Assembly: GCA_965219875.1 (NCBI GenBank)
Contig: CBDCOW010000001.1
Span: 682,001 to 746,000, forward strand
Direction of reading: 5' to 3'
Length of the DNA: 64,000 bases
Source: DAOUKH01 sp965219875
GTDB taxonomy: Bacteria > Chloroflexota > Dehalococcoidia > SHYB01
In this document: piece by piece, positions 8,653 to 17,079 of the stretch
How positions within the stretch are numbered: the stretch's first letter is position 1
How the letters are laid out: every line of letters starts with the position of its first letter
Made by a program: the position numbers and the translations under genes
The notes under the pieces: generated by a model
Told to the model about the DNA's origin: nothing
What the model saw: only the letters and a program-made list of their open reading frames with translations
Database searches by the model: none

Positions 8653-9942
8653 AGACCGGGGAGATAGGTAACAGGCAAACCGGGCACATGGGTAACACTC
8701 TGGAGGATTGCATGAAGCGATCCATGAGGAGGAGTTGTGTTGCCCTGGCAAGAGACGAGTGTCGAAGCGGAGCGGTTGCAGTTCATAGAGCGACGGGCGG
8801 CGGGGGAGGAGCCCCACGCCGAGTCGTGCCGGCAGTTCGGGATCAGCCGCAAGACCGGCTACAAGCTGATCGGCCGGTATGAGGCGTACGGCGAGGAGGG
8901 CCTGCGCGACCGGAGCCGCGCCGCCCACGATCATCCCAACGCCACGCCCCGCGAGCTGGAGGAGCGCATCGTCGCGGCGAAGCGCGCCCACCCCTCGTGG
9001 GGACCCAAGAAGCTCATCGCCTGGCTCCGCGACGCCGAGCCCGGCGTGCCCTGGCCCGCTCCCAGTACCGCCGGCGGCATCCTCGACCGGGCCGGCCTGG
9101 TACAGCGCCGACGGCGCCGTCGGCGCGCCTCCCCCTGGAACGAGCCCTTCGCCCACGCCATCGTCGCCAACGACGTCTGGGCCATCGACTTCAAGGGCTG
9201 GTTCCGCACCGGCGACGGGACGCGCGTCGATCCCCTCACCGTCCAGGACGCGGCCTCCCGCTACCTCATCGCCTGCCGCGGGCTGGAGCGCCCCACCGGC
9301 CCGGAGACGCGGCGCGCGTTAGCGCGCGCCTTCCGGGAGTACGGCCTGCCCCGGGTCATCCGCACCGACAACGGCCCGCCCTTCGCCGGCGTTGGCTTGG
9401 GCAGCCTCTCCCCGCTGGCCGTCTGGTGGGTCAAGCTGGGCATCCTCCCTGAGCGCATCGCCCCGGGCCATCCCGAGCAGAACGGACGAGCGCCTCCACC
9501 GCACCCTCAAGGCGGAGACGGCCTCGCCGCCCAGAGCCAACGGGCGCCGCCAGCAGCAGACCTTCGACCGCTTCCGGCGCAGCTACAACGCGGAGCGGCC
9601 CCACGAGGCCTTGGGGCAACGCCCGCCGGCCCTGCTGTACACGCCCTCGTTCCGCCCCTATCCTGCAGTCCTCGGCTCGCCGGAGTACGGGACCGAGGCC
9701 ACGGTACGCCGGGTGCGCGGCAACGGCGAGATCAAGTGGAAGGGAGACCTGGTCTACGTGAGCGAGACCCTCAAAGGCGAGCCCATCGGCCTCGTCCCGC
9801 AGGACGACTGCAGATGGACGGTCCACTTCGGCCCCCTCCTCATCGGCCTCCTCGACGACCAGACGAAACGCATCGCCAAGACCCCCGTTAAAGTGTTACC
9901 TATGTCCCCGGTCTAACTGTTACCCATGTGCCCGGTCGCACA
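8653..9942 (+). mobile_element. IS481-type element copy B
   Basis: About 1290 bp. The left end carries ACCGGGGAGATAGGTAAC then ACCGGGCACATGGGTAAC. The right end in reverse complement reads TGTGCGACCGGGCACATGG then ACCGGGGACATAGGTAAC. Each end therefore holds two related sub-repeats, probably transposase-binding sites. Left flank is the recombinase remnant plus a REP-like repeat. No target duplication is evident. Confidence 0.78.
8737..9916 (+). pseudogene. IS481-type transposase with frameshift (copy B)
   Basis: Starts at GTG 8737 with GAGGAGGAG upstream. It has the N-terminal helix-turn-helix (CRQFGISRKTGYKLIGRY), first Asp in NDVWAIDFKGWF and second Asp in RVIRTDNGPPF. Near 9485 the frame breaks: against copy A five bases are missing between GAACGGAC and GAGCGCCTCCAC, so the Arg-Leu before the catalytic Glu is lost and the rest (DERLHRTLKAE to MSPV) continues in another frame ending at 9916. 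A clean deletion rather than a slippery heptamer argues against programmed frameshifting. Confidence 0.85.
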
Positions 9943-10049
9943 GGAGGGATGGATTCCCGCTTGCGCGGGAATACGGGTGGCGGGGATTCTGGGTTTCGAT
10001 AACCCGTGCCGGCTGCGAGGGGGCCCCTCATCTCAATCTTCTCCCGTTG

Positions 10050-11264
10050 GAGACCTTTGCAAAACTGGACGGGCGGGGCAGAGTAGAGGGCAGCGCTCGG
10101 ATGGAGGGAAGCATGCACCAGCAGACCGGTCTGCCGACGTTCGTGGACGCCTTTGTGCCGGAAGGGCTTGGGACGAACAAGACGCTGGAACATATCGAGG
10201 CGATGTTGGACTGGGAACGGATCGGGAAAGTGGTGGGGGAAGTGCACGCCTCGCCCGAGGGGAGGCCCGGCTACCCGCCGCTGACGATGGTGAAGATCGC
10301 GCTGCTGCAGCAGTGGTACCGGGCGTCGGACCCGGCGATGGAGGAGGCGTTGCGAGACCGGATCTCTTTCCGCCGGTTCGTGCAGTTGGGCTGGACGGAC
10401 GGGACGCCGGACCACTCGACGATCAGCCGTTTCCGGAAAGCGTTGACCGAACGGGGGCTCACGGAGCGGCTGTTCGCCGAGGTGAGCCGCCAGTTGGAGG
10501 AACAGCGGCTGCTGGTGAAGCAGGGCACGCTCCTCGACGCGACGATCGTGAAGGCGCAGGCGCGACGGCCGTCGGTGGAGGAAGGCCCTGGGGCGCGGAG
10601 CGCGACCGACCCCGACGCGGGATGGACGCGGAAAGGGGGCGCGGCCCACTTTGGGTACAAGGCGCACCTGGGAGTGGACGGGGAGTCGGGACTGATACGG
10701 AAGGCGGTGCTGACGAGCGCGAACGTGAACGATACCGAGGCGGCGGACGCCTTGGTGTCGGGGGACGAGGCGGCGGTCTACGCGGACAAGGCCTACGAGT
10801 CGAAGGAACGGCGCGCCCGGCTGAAGTCGCGGGGGATCAAAGACCGGATCATGCATCGGTCGCACAAGCACCAGCGGGAGCTGCCGCATTGGCAAACGCG
10901 GCGGAACGCGCTGATCTCCCGCGTGCGTGCGCCGGTCGAGAAGGTGTTTGGAACGCTGAAGCGCTGCTACGGGTATGGACCGGTGCGGTACATGGGACTG
11001 GAGCGGAACGCGACGGAGCTGTGGCTCAAGTGCATGGCCTACAACCTGCGCCGGGCGGCGCGCCTCCTGGCTGTCGACGCACTCGTCCCAGGGCGGAGTG
11101 CGCCCTAGCAGCCTGGCGGGGCCAAAATCGGGCCCGCTGAGGGCCCGATCGGTCCTCGCAGGGGGCTCCTCAAGCCGCCGAGTCCGCAAACAACACCACC
11201 CTCATGGCCTCGAACAGGCCCCCGCGTCACCACCACAACCACATCCCGGTTACGCAAAGGTCTC
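10050..11264 (+). mobile_element. IS5-family element
   Basis: 1215 bp bounded by inverted ends GAGACCTTTGCAAAAC (left) and GTTACGCAAAGGTCTC (right). The flanks are perfect inverted copies of each other (CTTCTCCCGTTG left, CAACGGGAGAAG right). The element thus sits in the middle of a palindromic REP-like repeat of the type seen intact at 12600, 14365 and 14540. It carries one intact transposase gene. Confidence 0.78.
10113..11108 (+). CDS. IS5-family transposase
   Basis: DDE transposase of 331 residues with the N-terminal DUF772 domain (PPLTMVKIALLQQWYRASDP) and DDE_Tnp_1-type core. The catalytic triad is visible in GTLLDATIVKAQ (Asp), VYADKAYESKE (Asp) and RAPVEKVFGTLKRCYG (Glu). The frame is open to 10047, but ATG 10113 has GGAGGGAA four bases upstream and homology begins at HQQTGLPTFVDAF; ATG 10101 is the alternative. 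No frameshift is seen, so it is probably active. Nearby short repeats share its termini and may depend on it. Confidence 0.88.
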   Translation: MHQQTGLPTFVDAFVPEGLGTNKTLEHIEAMLDWERIGKVVGEVHASPEGRPGYPPLTMVKIALLQQWYRASDPAMEEALRDRISFRRFVQLGWTDGTPDHSTISRFRKALTERGLTERLFAEVSRQLEEQRLLVKQGTLLDATIVKAQARRPSVEEGPGARSATDPDAGWTRKGGAAHFGYKAHLGVDGESGLIRKAVLTSANVNDTEAADALVSGDEAAVYADKAYESKERRARLKSRGIKDRIMHRSHKHQRELPHWQTRRNALISRVRAPVEKVFGTLKRCYGYGPVRYMGLERNATELWLKCMAYNLRRAARLLAVDALVPGRSAP

Positions 11265-11511
11265 CAACGGGAGAAGAGGTAAGACTTCCCGGCCCCGCCC
11301 ATGCTTCAGCCCGCGGGCGGGTTGCGCAAGGTCTCCAGAGGGGAGCGGTCGGAGGGGAGGGCGATTCGTGAATCGCTCCCGGGCGGGTTGCGCAAAGGTC
11401 TCCATAGGGGGGAGAGGTTTAAGGGAAGCGGCGCGTGCCGTCTCTCAGTCTCTCCCAGGGGGAGAGGTTTTGGGCGGCCCCAGCGGGGAGAGGGACGGAG
11501 GGGCGCGGCGG
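11109..11511. repeat. Intergenic region of IS end and dispersed repeats
   Basis: No gene. It holds the IS5-element tail, which includes a GC-rich stem (GGGCCCGCTGAGGGCCCGA region near 11131), then two further GCAAAGGTCTCC/GCAAGGTCTCC termini near 11330 and 11392, and REP-like CTCTCCCAGGGGGAGAG near 11450. These palindromes could also end transcription of htpX on the other strand. Confidence 0.6.
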
Positions 11512-12393
11512 TTAGTAGAGGACCATTTCGCGGAGGCGGCGGACGCGGTCTTCGACTTTGGGGTGGGTGGAGAACATGCCCACGAACCGGCCGTCGACTT
11601 CGCTGGCGTGCTGGGAGCGGGCGCCGAGGGGGTTGACGATGTACATGTGGGACATCGCCTCGGTGGTCTTGGTGGCGGGCATGGCGCGCATGCGGACGCC
11701 GGACTCGAGCTTTTCGAGGGCGTTGGCGAGCGGGAGGGGGTTGTTGAGGATGCGCGCGCCGGTGGCGTCGGCGGCGAACTCGCGGGTGCGGGAGATGGCG
11801 AAGCGGATGACGGCGGCGGCGATGGGGACGAGGATGATGATGAGCAGCGTGACGATGAGGCCGGGGAGCGAGCCGCGTCCGCCACGCATGCCGCCGAAGA
11901 TGAGGCCGAACTGGGCGATCCAGGCCATCATGGAGATGGCGCCGGCGAGGATGGCGACCATGGTCATGATGAGCATGTCCCGGTTCTTGATGTGGGCCAT
12001 CTCGTGGGCGATCACGCCGCGGAGTTCCTCTTCGTTAAGGAGGCGGCGAATACCGGTGGTGACGGCCACGACGGCGTTCTTGGCGTTGCGGCCCGTGGCG
12101 AAGGCGTTCGGCGAGTCGTTATCGATGACGAAGACCTTGGGTTTGGGCATGTCGGCGAGGCGGGCCACCTCGGCAACCATGAAGTGCAGCCGGGGCTCGT
12201 TCTCCTCCGACGCCTCGGTGGCGTGGGCCATGCGGAGGGCGATGTTGCCGCTGAACCAGAAGCTGAAGATGTTCATCACGGCGGCGATGGCGAAGAAGAT
12301 GATGGCGCCCCACATGCCGAAGAGCAGGGCGCCGGCCATGACCAAGAGGGCGGTCAGGATGATCAGTAAGCTGAAGGTCTTGAGCCAACTCAT
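11512..12393 (-). CDS. htpX: HtpX-type membrane zinc metallopeptidase
   Basis: M48B peptidase that degrades damaged or misfolded membrane proteins. It has two N-terminal membrane segments (residues about 7-25 and 27-46), the zinc site H130-E-M-A-H134 with the family-typical HEMAHIKNRDML, two more membrane segments (about 145-165 and 180-200), and the third-ligand region EFAADATGARI. 293 residues, normal for the family. ATG 12393 is preferred over a GTG at 12402 because AAAGGAG sits eight bases before the ATG and overlaps the GTG. It stands alone, flanked by repeats. Confidence 0.93.
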   Translation of the reverse strand: MSWLKTFSLLIILTALLVMAGALLFGMWGAIIFFAIAAVMNIFSFWFSGNIALRMAHATEASEENEPRLHFMVAEVARLADMPKPKVFVIDNDSPNAFATGRNAKNAVVAVTTGIRRLLNEEELRGVIAHEMAHIKNRDMLIMTMVAILAGAISMMAWIAQFGLIFGGMRGGRGSLPGLIVTLLIIILVPIAAAVIRFAISRTREFAADATGARILNNPLPLANALEKLESGVRMRAMPATKTTEAMSHMYIVNPLGARSQHASEVDGRFVGMFSTHPKVEDRVRRLREMVLY

Positions 12394-12429
12394 TGCGCTC
12401 ACTCCTTTGCTAGCAGCGCGTTCCTACTT

Positions 12430-12850
12430 CTGTTGAGGGGGATTATAGCACGCGGCTTTGCGTGTTCTGAAGGGGGCGCCGTGCGGTGCCGGACCGTTCT
12501 CAGCCTCCGCCAGGGGGAGACCTTTGCGTAACGGGGGTGACTGATCGTGAGGGTGGCGGACTTCGATAACCCGTGGTGGTTGCGAGGGGGCCCCTCATCT
12601 CAATCTTCTCCCGTGGGGAGAAGAGGCCGGAGGGGACCGCCGCGCCCCACCCCGACCCTCTCTCAGTCTCTCCCAGGGGGAGAGAGGCCGGAGGGGAGGG
12701 CGCCCACAAGGGGCGCCCCTACGGGGGGGAACGGCGCGGCGGGCTAGTAGGCGAGCCAGGCGCAAGGGCCGCATCGGCGGTGCACCGCTTTCGACGGGTG
12801 CCTGTGAGGGTCTCCGGCCCACGAGGCCCGTCAGACCGGCGTGCTACTAT
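12430..12850. repeat. REP-like dispersed repeats, no gene
   Basis: About 420 bp of intergenic sequence. It contains an IS5-type terminus (GGGAGACCTTTGCGTAAC, near 12517), a type-2 repeat (GGGCCCCTCATCTCAATCTT then CTCCCGTGGGGAG, near 12587-12622) and a type-3 repeat (CTCTCTCAGTCTCTCCC then GGGGGAGAG, near 12658-12690). The last part (12840-12870) is AT-rich and likely carries the promoter of the next lipoprotein gene. Confidence 0.65.
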
Positions 12851-12908
12851 TAATTTAACAGAAGTACGTCTGAATGGGACCGAGCAATCAGACGCCAAAG
12901 GACGTGAC

Positions 12909-14168
12909 GTGAAAAAGGGCTTCTTGGTCATCGCGATCGCTCTGGCATGCGCGGTACTCGCCGCCTGCGGCGACGACTCCCCAGCGACGCAGCGGCCTGC
13001 CGTCACAGAACCCGTTGCAACGGTTATACCGATCACCACGCCGACGGCCGTTCCCACACCGACGGCCGTTCCCACGCCGACGCCCACCGCGACGCCGACC
13101 GTCACGCCCGCGCCGCCCCCGACGGCAACGGCCACAGCAACGCCCACGCCCGAGATGGGAGCCCCCGCCGGCCTTCCGGCGGACTGTTTGCCCGGCGGCG
13201 CGCTCGCCGACGCCGCAACGGTCGCTTCGTGCAACGCGCAGGCGATGCAACAGATCGAAGGCTTTTCCTTCGAAGGCGATTTCGATCTGTTGGCTCTCTT
13301 CCCCGTTGAAGGCGCCGGCGCAGGGGAGAGCTTCATACGGCTCAGCGGCTCTACCGTCCCGCCGGACAGGCTCCGATTCAAGATCTCCTTGGGTCCCGAG
13401 GGGGAGATGATCGACGTGAACGGCGTGGTCATCGGGGACGACACCTATGTCAAAGACGTTGAGTCGGATGTGTGGTTCAAGGGAACTCCACCTGAAACAG
13501 ATTTCTTGACGGTGGTGCAGGTAGTCGGATTCCTTCACCTGCCCAACGACGCCAACGCGGCCTTGGAGGAATCCATAGACCTTGGCGATGGGACCAGAGG
13601 CTACGTGCTGGTCTCCGACCAGACCGGAATAGAAGGCGGGATGGGGGGACCTGGGACAGCGGGCAGTCTGACCAGAATCGTGGGCGTCAACGACTTTCTG
13701 ACCAGGGAGACCAGGGTTGCCGTTGAGGGCTTGGACGGCGAGACGCGGGATATCATCACCATCAACTACGTCGGCTATAACGAGCCGCTTGAGATAGAAC
13801 CGCCCACGCAGTGGTTCAACCTCCCGGACCTGCCGGCGGAGTCCGGGTCCATGGGCGCGCCGACCGTTGCGGGACTTGCCAGGAACGAGGCGGGGGACAT
13901 TGAAGTGACCTTCAGTGAGCCCGTCTACGTTGAGGGCAAGGTCGAGTTGTATGTGCTCGACCCCCAGACCGGAGGTTGGGGGCTTCCGCTTCTCGGCGGG
14001 AGCGGCACGGACATGCTCACGTTCGACGGGGACGCAGTGGATGGACGGGAGTTGATCGTCGGCGAAAGCCAGATCGGCGGGATCGCCTTCCCAGGGCAAG
14101 ACTCTGAGATAGCGGACTCCGACGGCAACTGGCCTATCCTGGACTTCGAGCCGTGGACGTACGAATAG
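12909..14168 (+). CDS. Thr/Pro-linker lipoprotein, unknown function
   Basis: Secreted lipoprotein of 419 residues. GTG at 12909 begins a signal peptide (KKGFLVIAIALACAVLAAC) whose lipobox VLAAC places the lipidated Cys near residue 20. Residues 40-85 form a low-complexity TP/TPTAVPTPT linker that lifts the domain off the membrane. The folded part (about 90-300) has alternating beta-strand patterns (SFEGDFDLLALF, DRLRFKISLGPEGEMIDVNGVVIGDD) resembling LppX/LolA-like lipid-binding lipoproteins, followed by a second beta-rich domain. Family assignment is weak; export and anchoring are clear. Confidence 0.78.
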   Translation: MKKGFLVIAIALACAVLAACGDDSPATQRPAVTEPVATVIPITTPTAVPTPTAVPTPTPTATPTVTPAPPPTATATATPTPEMGAPAGLPADCLPGGALADAATVASCNAQAMQQIEGFSFEGDFDLLALFPVEGAGAGESFIRLSGSTVPPDRLRFKISLGPEGEMIDVNGVVIGDDTYVKDVESDVWFKGTPPETDFLTVVQVVGFLHLPNDANAALEESIDLGDGTRGYVLVSDQTGIEGGMGGPGTAGSLTRIVGVNDFLTRETRVAVEGLDGETRDIITINYVGYNEPLEIEPPTQWFNLPDLPAESGSMGAPTVAGLARNEAGDIEVTFSEPVYVEGKVELYVLDPQTGGWGLPLLGGSGTDMLTFDGDAVDGRELIVGESQIGGIAFPGQDSEIADSDGNWPILDFEPWTYE

Positions 14169-14697
14169 CGCCGTCTTGCTTGGCCGGAGGGTCGGGGCGA
14201 GTCGCGACTCGCCCCGACCCTCTCTCAGTCTCTCCCAGGGGGAGAGAGGTTTAAGGTGCTCCCCCCAGAGGGGACGGGCACCCACAAGGGGCGCCCCTAC
14301 GGGGGGCCGAGGGTGCTAGCGGGCTTCGATGGCCCGTGGCGGTTGCGAGGGGGCCCCTCATCTCAATCTTCTCCCGTGGGGAGAAGAGGCAAGACCTCCC
14401 GGCCCCACCCGTCCGACGCGCCCTTGGGGCGCGTGCCCTCTTTCAGTTTCCCCCAGAGGGGGAAAGGTTTAAGGCGCTCCCCTTCGGGGAGAGGCGGACT
14501 TCGATGGCCCGTGGTGGTTGTCGAGGGGGCCCCTCATCTCAATCTTCTCCCGTGGGGAGAAGAGGCCGGAGGGGACCGCCGCGCCCCGCCCCGACCCTCT
14601 CTCAGTCTCTCCCAGGGGGAGAGAGGTTTAAGGTGCTCCCCCCAGAGGGGACGGGCGCCCACAAGGGGCGCCCCTACGGGGGGAACGGCGCGGCGGG
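14169..14697. repeat. REP-like dispersed repeats, no gene
   Basis: About 530 bp without a gene, made almost entirely of repeat blocks. There are two near-identical copies (near 14335-14395 and 14505-14575) of GGGCCCCTCATCTCAATCTT plus the CTCCCGTGGGGAG palindrome, and three copies of the CTCTCAGTCTCTCCC/GGGGGAGAGAGG type (near 14220, 14430, 14600). CCACAAGGGGCGCCCCTACG also occurs twice (14282, 14659), matching the copy near 12705. Confidence 0.7.
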
Positions 14698-15345
14698 CTA
14701 GCGGGCGAGCCAGGCGAAGTCGAAGTCGCTGAGGCGGTCGATGGCGTAGTCGGCGGCGGAGATGTCCATGCCCGCGGTGGACTCGGTGCGGACGGCGACG
14801 GCGTCCATGCCGGCGGCCTTGGCGGAGGCGATGCCCCGCGGCGTGTCCTCGATGGCAAGGCAGCGCTCCGGCGCGACGCCGAGCTTGCCGGCCGCGAGCA
14901 GGTAGAGGTCGGGGGCCGGCTTGGCGGCCTCGACCATGTCCGACGCCGCGATGGCCTCGAAGGCCCCGGCCACGCCGAGGCGGTTGAGGATGGCGTCGGC
15001 CCAGTGGCTTAGCGACGAGGTGGCGAGGCCGATGCGGGCGCCCCGCTCCTTGAGTCCGCCCAACAACCATTCGAGACCCTCGGCGGCGACAGCGTTGGCA
15101 CCGAGCACCTCGGCGACGGCGACGTCGTAGGCGGGGGTCCAGTCTTCGACGCCGCCTTCGAGCCCGAACCGCTCGATGACGTAGCGCCAGGTGTACCTGA
15201 TGCTGCTGCCCATGATGGCGCGGTGGTCGTCGTCGGTGAGGGCGAGGCCCTCGCGGGCTAGCACGACGTTTACGGCCTCGCCGTACAGCGGCTCGCTGTC
15301 GGTGATCACCCCGTCCATGTCGAAGATGACGGCTTGTTTGGTCAA
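14698..15345 (-). CDS. HAD-family phosphatase (beta-phosphoglucomutase-like)
   Basis: HAD subfamily IA hydrolase of 215 residues with a cap domain. Motif I is FDMDGVITDSEP (nucleophile D9, acid/base D11), motif II is LATSSLSHW near residue 110, motif III Lys is in AAKPAPDLYLLA near residue 143, and motif IV is AIEDTPRGIASAKAAGM near residue 165. Complete and apparently functional. Sequence pattern resembles phosphoglucomutase/phosphoglycolate-type phosphatases; exact substrate not assignable. A TACAAT box lies on the minus strand near 15378-15383, about 33 bp before the start. Confidence 0.88.
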   Translation of the reverse strand: MTKQAVIFDMDGVITDSEPLYGEAVNVVLAREGLALTDDDHRAIMGSSIRYTWRYVIERFGLEGGVEDWTPAYDVAVAEVLGANAVAAEGLEWLLGGLKERGARIGLATSSLSHWADAILNRLGVAGAFEAIAASDMVEAAKPAPDLYLLAAGKLGVAPERCLAIEDTPRGIASAKAAGMDAVAVRTESTAGMDISAADYAIDRLSDFDFAWLAR

Positions 15346-15529
15346 CGGGTCTCTCCGGCGGCGCTGCGCCGCGTTCTATTGTACCGGCGCGGCTCTAGGC
15401 GCTTTCGGCGACGGCGGGCCTGAGCGGGCGACCGTGCAGAGGGAACTCTTTCGGGTCGTCTTGGACCCCGCCCTCGTGCGAAGGAAGAATGGGTGCTAGC
15501 ATGGAGTACGCCCAAGGGGAGTCCGCGAG

Positions 15530-15868
15530 ATGACCACTCGGAAGCATCCTAGAGCTGCGACAGATGTCCGGGCTGCGACAGAGCTTCAGACAGAGTTCGA
15601 ACAGCGGGCTACCAAATGGAAGCGGGACACGGCGCACCTCTCTTCGCCCAGCATGATTGCGGAGCATCGTGCTTACCAGGAGATCATAGGCATGGGGAAG
15701 GAAGCCATTCCGCTGATCCTGCGGGACTTGGAGGAGACACGAGCCCAATGGTTCTGGGCGCTCAGCTCCATCGCCGGAGAGTCTCCCATACGGCCTGAAG
15801 ACCGTGGCGACGTTGACGCCATGACAGCCGCTTGGCTCGACTGGGGCAAGCGCCGCCGGTATATCTGA
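15530..15868 (+). CDS. Small conserved hypothetical protein upstream of DUF7689 gene
   Basis: 112 residues, soluble. An N-terminal charged helix (ATELQTEFEQRATKWK) is followed by the block reading YQEIIGMGKEAIPLILRDL then WFWALSSIAGE. I have seen this pattern in small uncharacterised proteins of many bacteria. No catalytic motif is evident. It overlaps the next gene by about 37 bp, so the two are probably co-translated. Confidence 0.7.
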   Translation: MTTRKHPRAATDVRAATELQTEFEQRATKWKRDTAHLSSPSMIAEHRAYQEIIGMGKEAIPLILRDLEETRAQWFWALSSIAGESPIRPEDRGDVDAMTAAWLDWGKRRRYI

Positions 15869-16314
15869 CTCCGATCTCCCGAAAGGCACGCTTGACGGCT
15901 CGACTCCGCGAGCTTTTCCCGGCCCTCCGTGATTTCCGTGTCACTAGCCCTGAAGACGGGCGGTACAACTGCTTCGCTTGGGCTGCCGGCAGGGACACCC
16001 GCGTATGGGGGCCTCACCCTGGCTACTATTGGCCTCCAGAAGCTCCTATGGAAAGTAGCGTGGCAGCGTACGTCGCGGCTTTCGGCGTCCTCGGGTATGA
16101 GCCATGCGCCAACGGCGCTCTAGAAGACGGGTTTGAGAAGGTTGCACTATATGCACTGCCCTCCGGCGTCACGCACATGGCGCGTCAGCTAGGCACGGGC
16201 CGGTGGACCAGCAAGATCGGCGGGCTCGAAGACATCGAGCACGAGAGTCCCGCTGAATTGGAAGGCGTCGAGTACGGCGACCTCGCGCAATATATGCGGA
16301 AGCCAGCGGCTTGA
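15832..16314 (+). CDS. DUF7689-like protein
   Basis: Up to 160 residues. The conserved core reads YNCFAWAAG then WGPHPGYYWPPEAP, resembling the NCIAWA...YWP signature of DUF7689 proteins, and a C-terminal segment has GVTHMARQL and W-rich spacing. The conserved Asn-Cys, His and Trp residues could form a small hydrolase-like site, but this is speculation. TTG 15832 is the longest start; CTG at 15865 overlapping the upstream TGA is an alternative. The pair is small and compact like an accessory two-gene cassette. Confidence 0.65.
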   Translation: MARLGQAPPVYLTPISRKARLTARLRELFPALRDFRVTSPEDGRYNCFAWAAGRDTRVWGPHPGYYWPPEAPMESSVAAYVAAFGVLGYEPCANGALEDGFEKVALYALPSGVTHMARQLGTGRWTSKIGGLEDIEHESPAELEGVEYGDLAQYMRKPAA

Positions 16315-16440
16315 TTGCGACCGACGACCGCCGTCAAGGCTAGCCGGGACTCTGACGGCGCTCTCGGTGGTTTCCTTTACGCCCCTGCCTGCGGTTTGCT
16401 ATTCTTGCGGCCCATCCCTTAGCGCTTTTGGTGACGACAT

Positions 16441-17079
16441 ATGCCGGTGATTCATCGCGACGGCCTTGAGATTCGGAAGATCACGACGGGGTCTTCCGAC
16501 AACAACACGTACATCCTGGTGGACCCTGCTACGAATGATGCGGCGATCATCGACACGCCCGCGGAGCCGGAGAAGATTCTGGCCGAGGCGGCGGACGTGA
16601 ACGTGAAGATGATCCTGATGACGCATTGCCACGGGGACCATATCGTTGGCCACCGGGAGATCAAGGAGGCGACGGGCGCGCCGGTGTGGGTGCATGAGAG
16701 CGAGGCCCGCATCCTGCCGCTGGAGGCCGATCACTTCTTCGAGCAGGACGGCGAGCTCACCGTCGGGAGCGTGACGCTGCGGACGGTTCACGTGCCGGGC
16801 CACACCACGGGGGGCACGTCGATCATGTGGCGCGACCATCTGTTCTCGGGCGACACGCTCTTCCCCAACGGCCCGGGGCGCACCAGCTCGCCGGCTAACT
16901 TCAAGCAGCTCGTCGCGGGGCTGAAAGAGCGCATCTTTATCCTCGACGACGGCGTCGCCGTTCACCCCGGCCACGGTGACGACACCGTGCTGGGCCGGGA
17001 GAAGGCGCTCTTCCAGGCGTTCGAGTCCCGCCCGCATCCGTCCGATCTCTGCGGCAACGTGGAGTGGGCGAAGGACTAG
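16441..17079 (+). CDS. Metallo-beta-lactamase-fold hydrolase
   Basis: 212-residue MBL-fold enzyme of the glyoxalase II-like group. Metal ligands: H62-C-H64-G-D66-H67 (THCHGDH), then His in HVPGHTTGG, Asp in LFSGDTLFP and His in VHPGHGDD. Typical role is hydrolysis of a thioester such as hydroxyacylglutathione or a related thiol adduct; the glutathione-specific C-terminal domain is absent. Its stop lies 16 bp inside the next gene, so it is translationally coupled to the M16 peptidase. Confidence 0.88.
   Translation: MPVIHRDGLEIRKITTGSSDNNTYILVDPATNDAAIIDTPAEPEKILAEAADVNVKMILMTHCHGDHIVGHREIKEATGAPVWVHESEARILPLEADHFFEQDGELTVGSVTLRTVHVPGHTTGGTSIMWRDHLFSGDTLFPNGPGRTSSPANFKQLVAGLKERIFILDDGVAVHPGHGDDTVLGREKALFQAFESRPHPSDLCGNVEWAKD

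Noticed and set aside
7219..9156. 645-residue minus-strand frame as one protein
   Set aside because: Only its C-terminal third is real (broken IS481 transposase); the rest is antisense to the recombinase remnant and copy B.
9478..9500. Programmed frameshift in IS481 copy B
   Set aside because: No slippery heptamer; a clean five-base loss compared with copy A explains it better, and copies C and D have single frames.
12394..12402. GTG start for htpX
   Set aside because: It overlaps the AAAGGAG ribosome site that is ideally spaced for ATG 12393.
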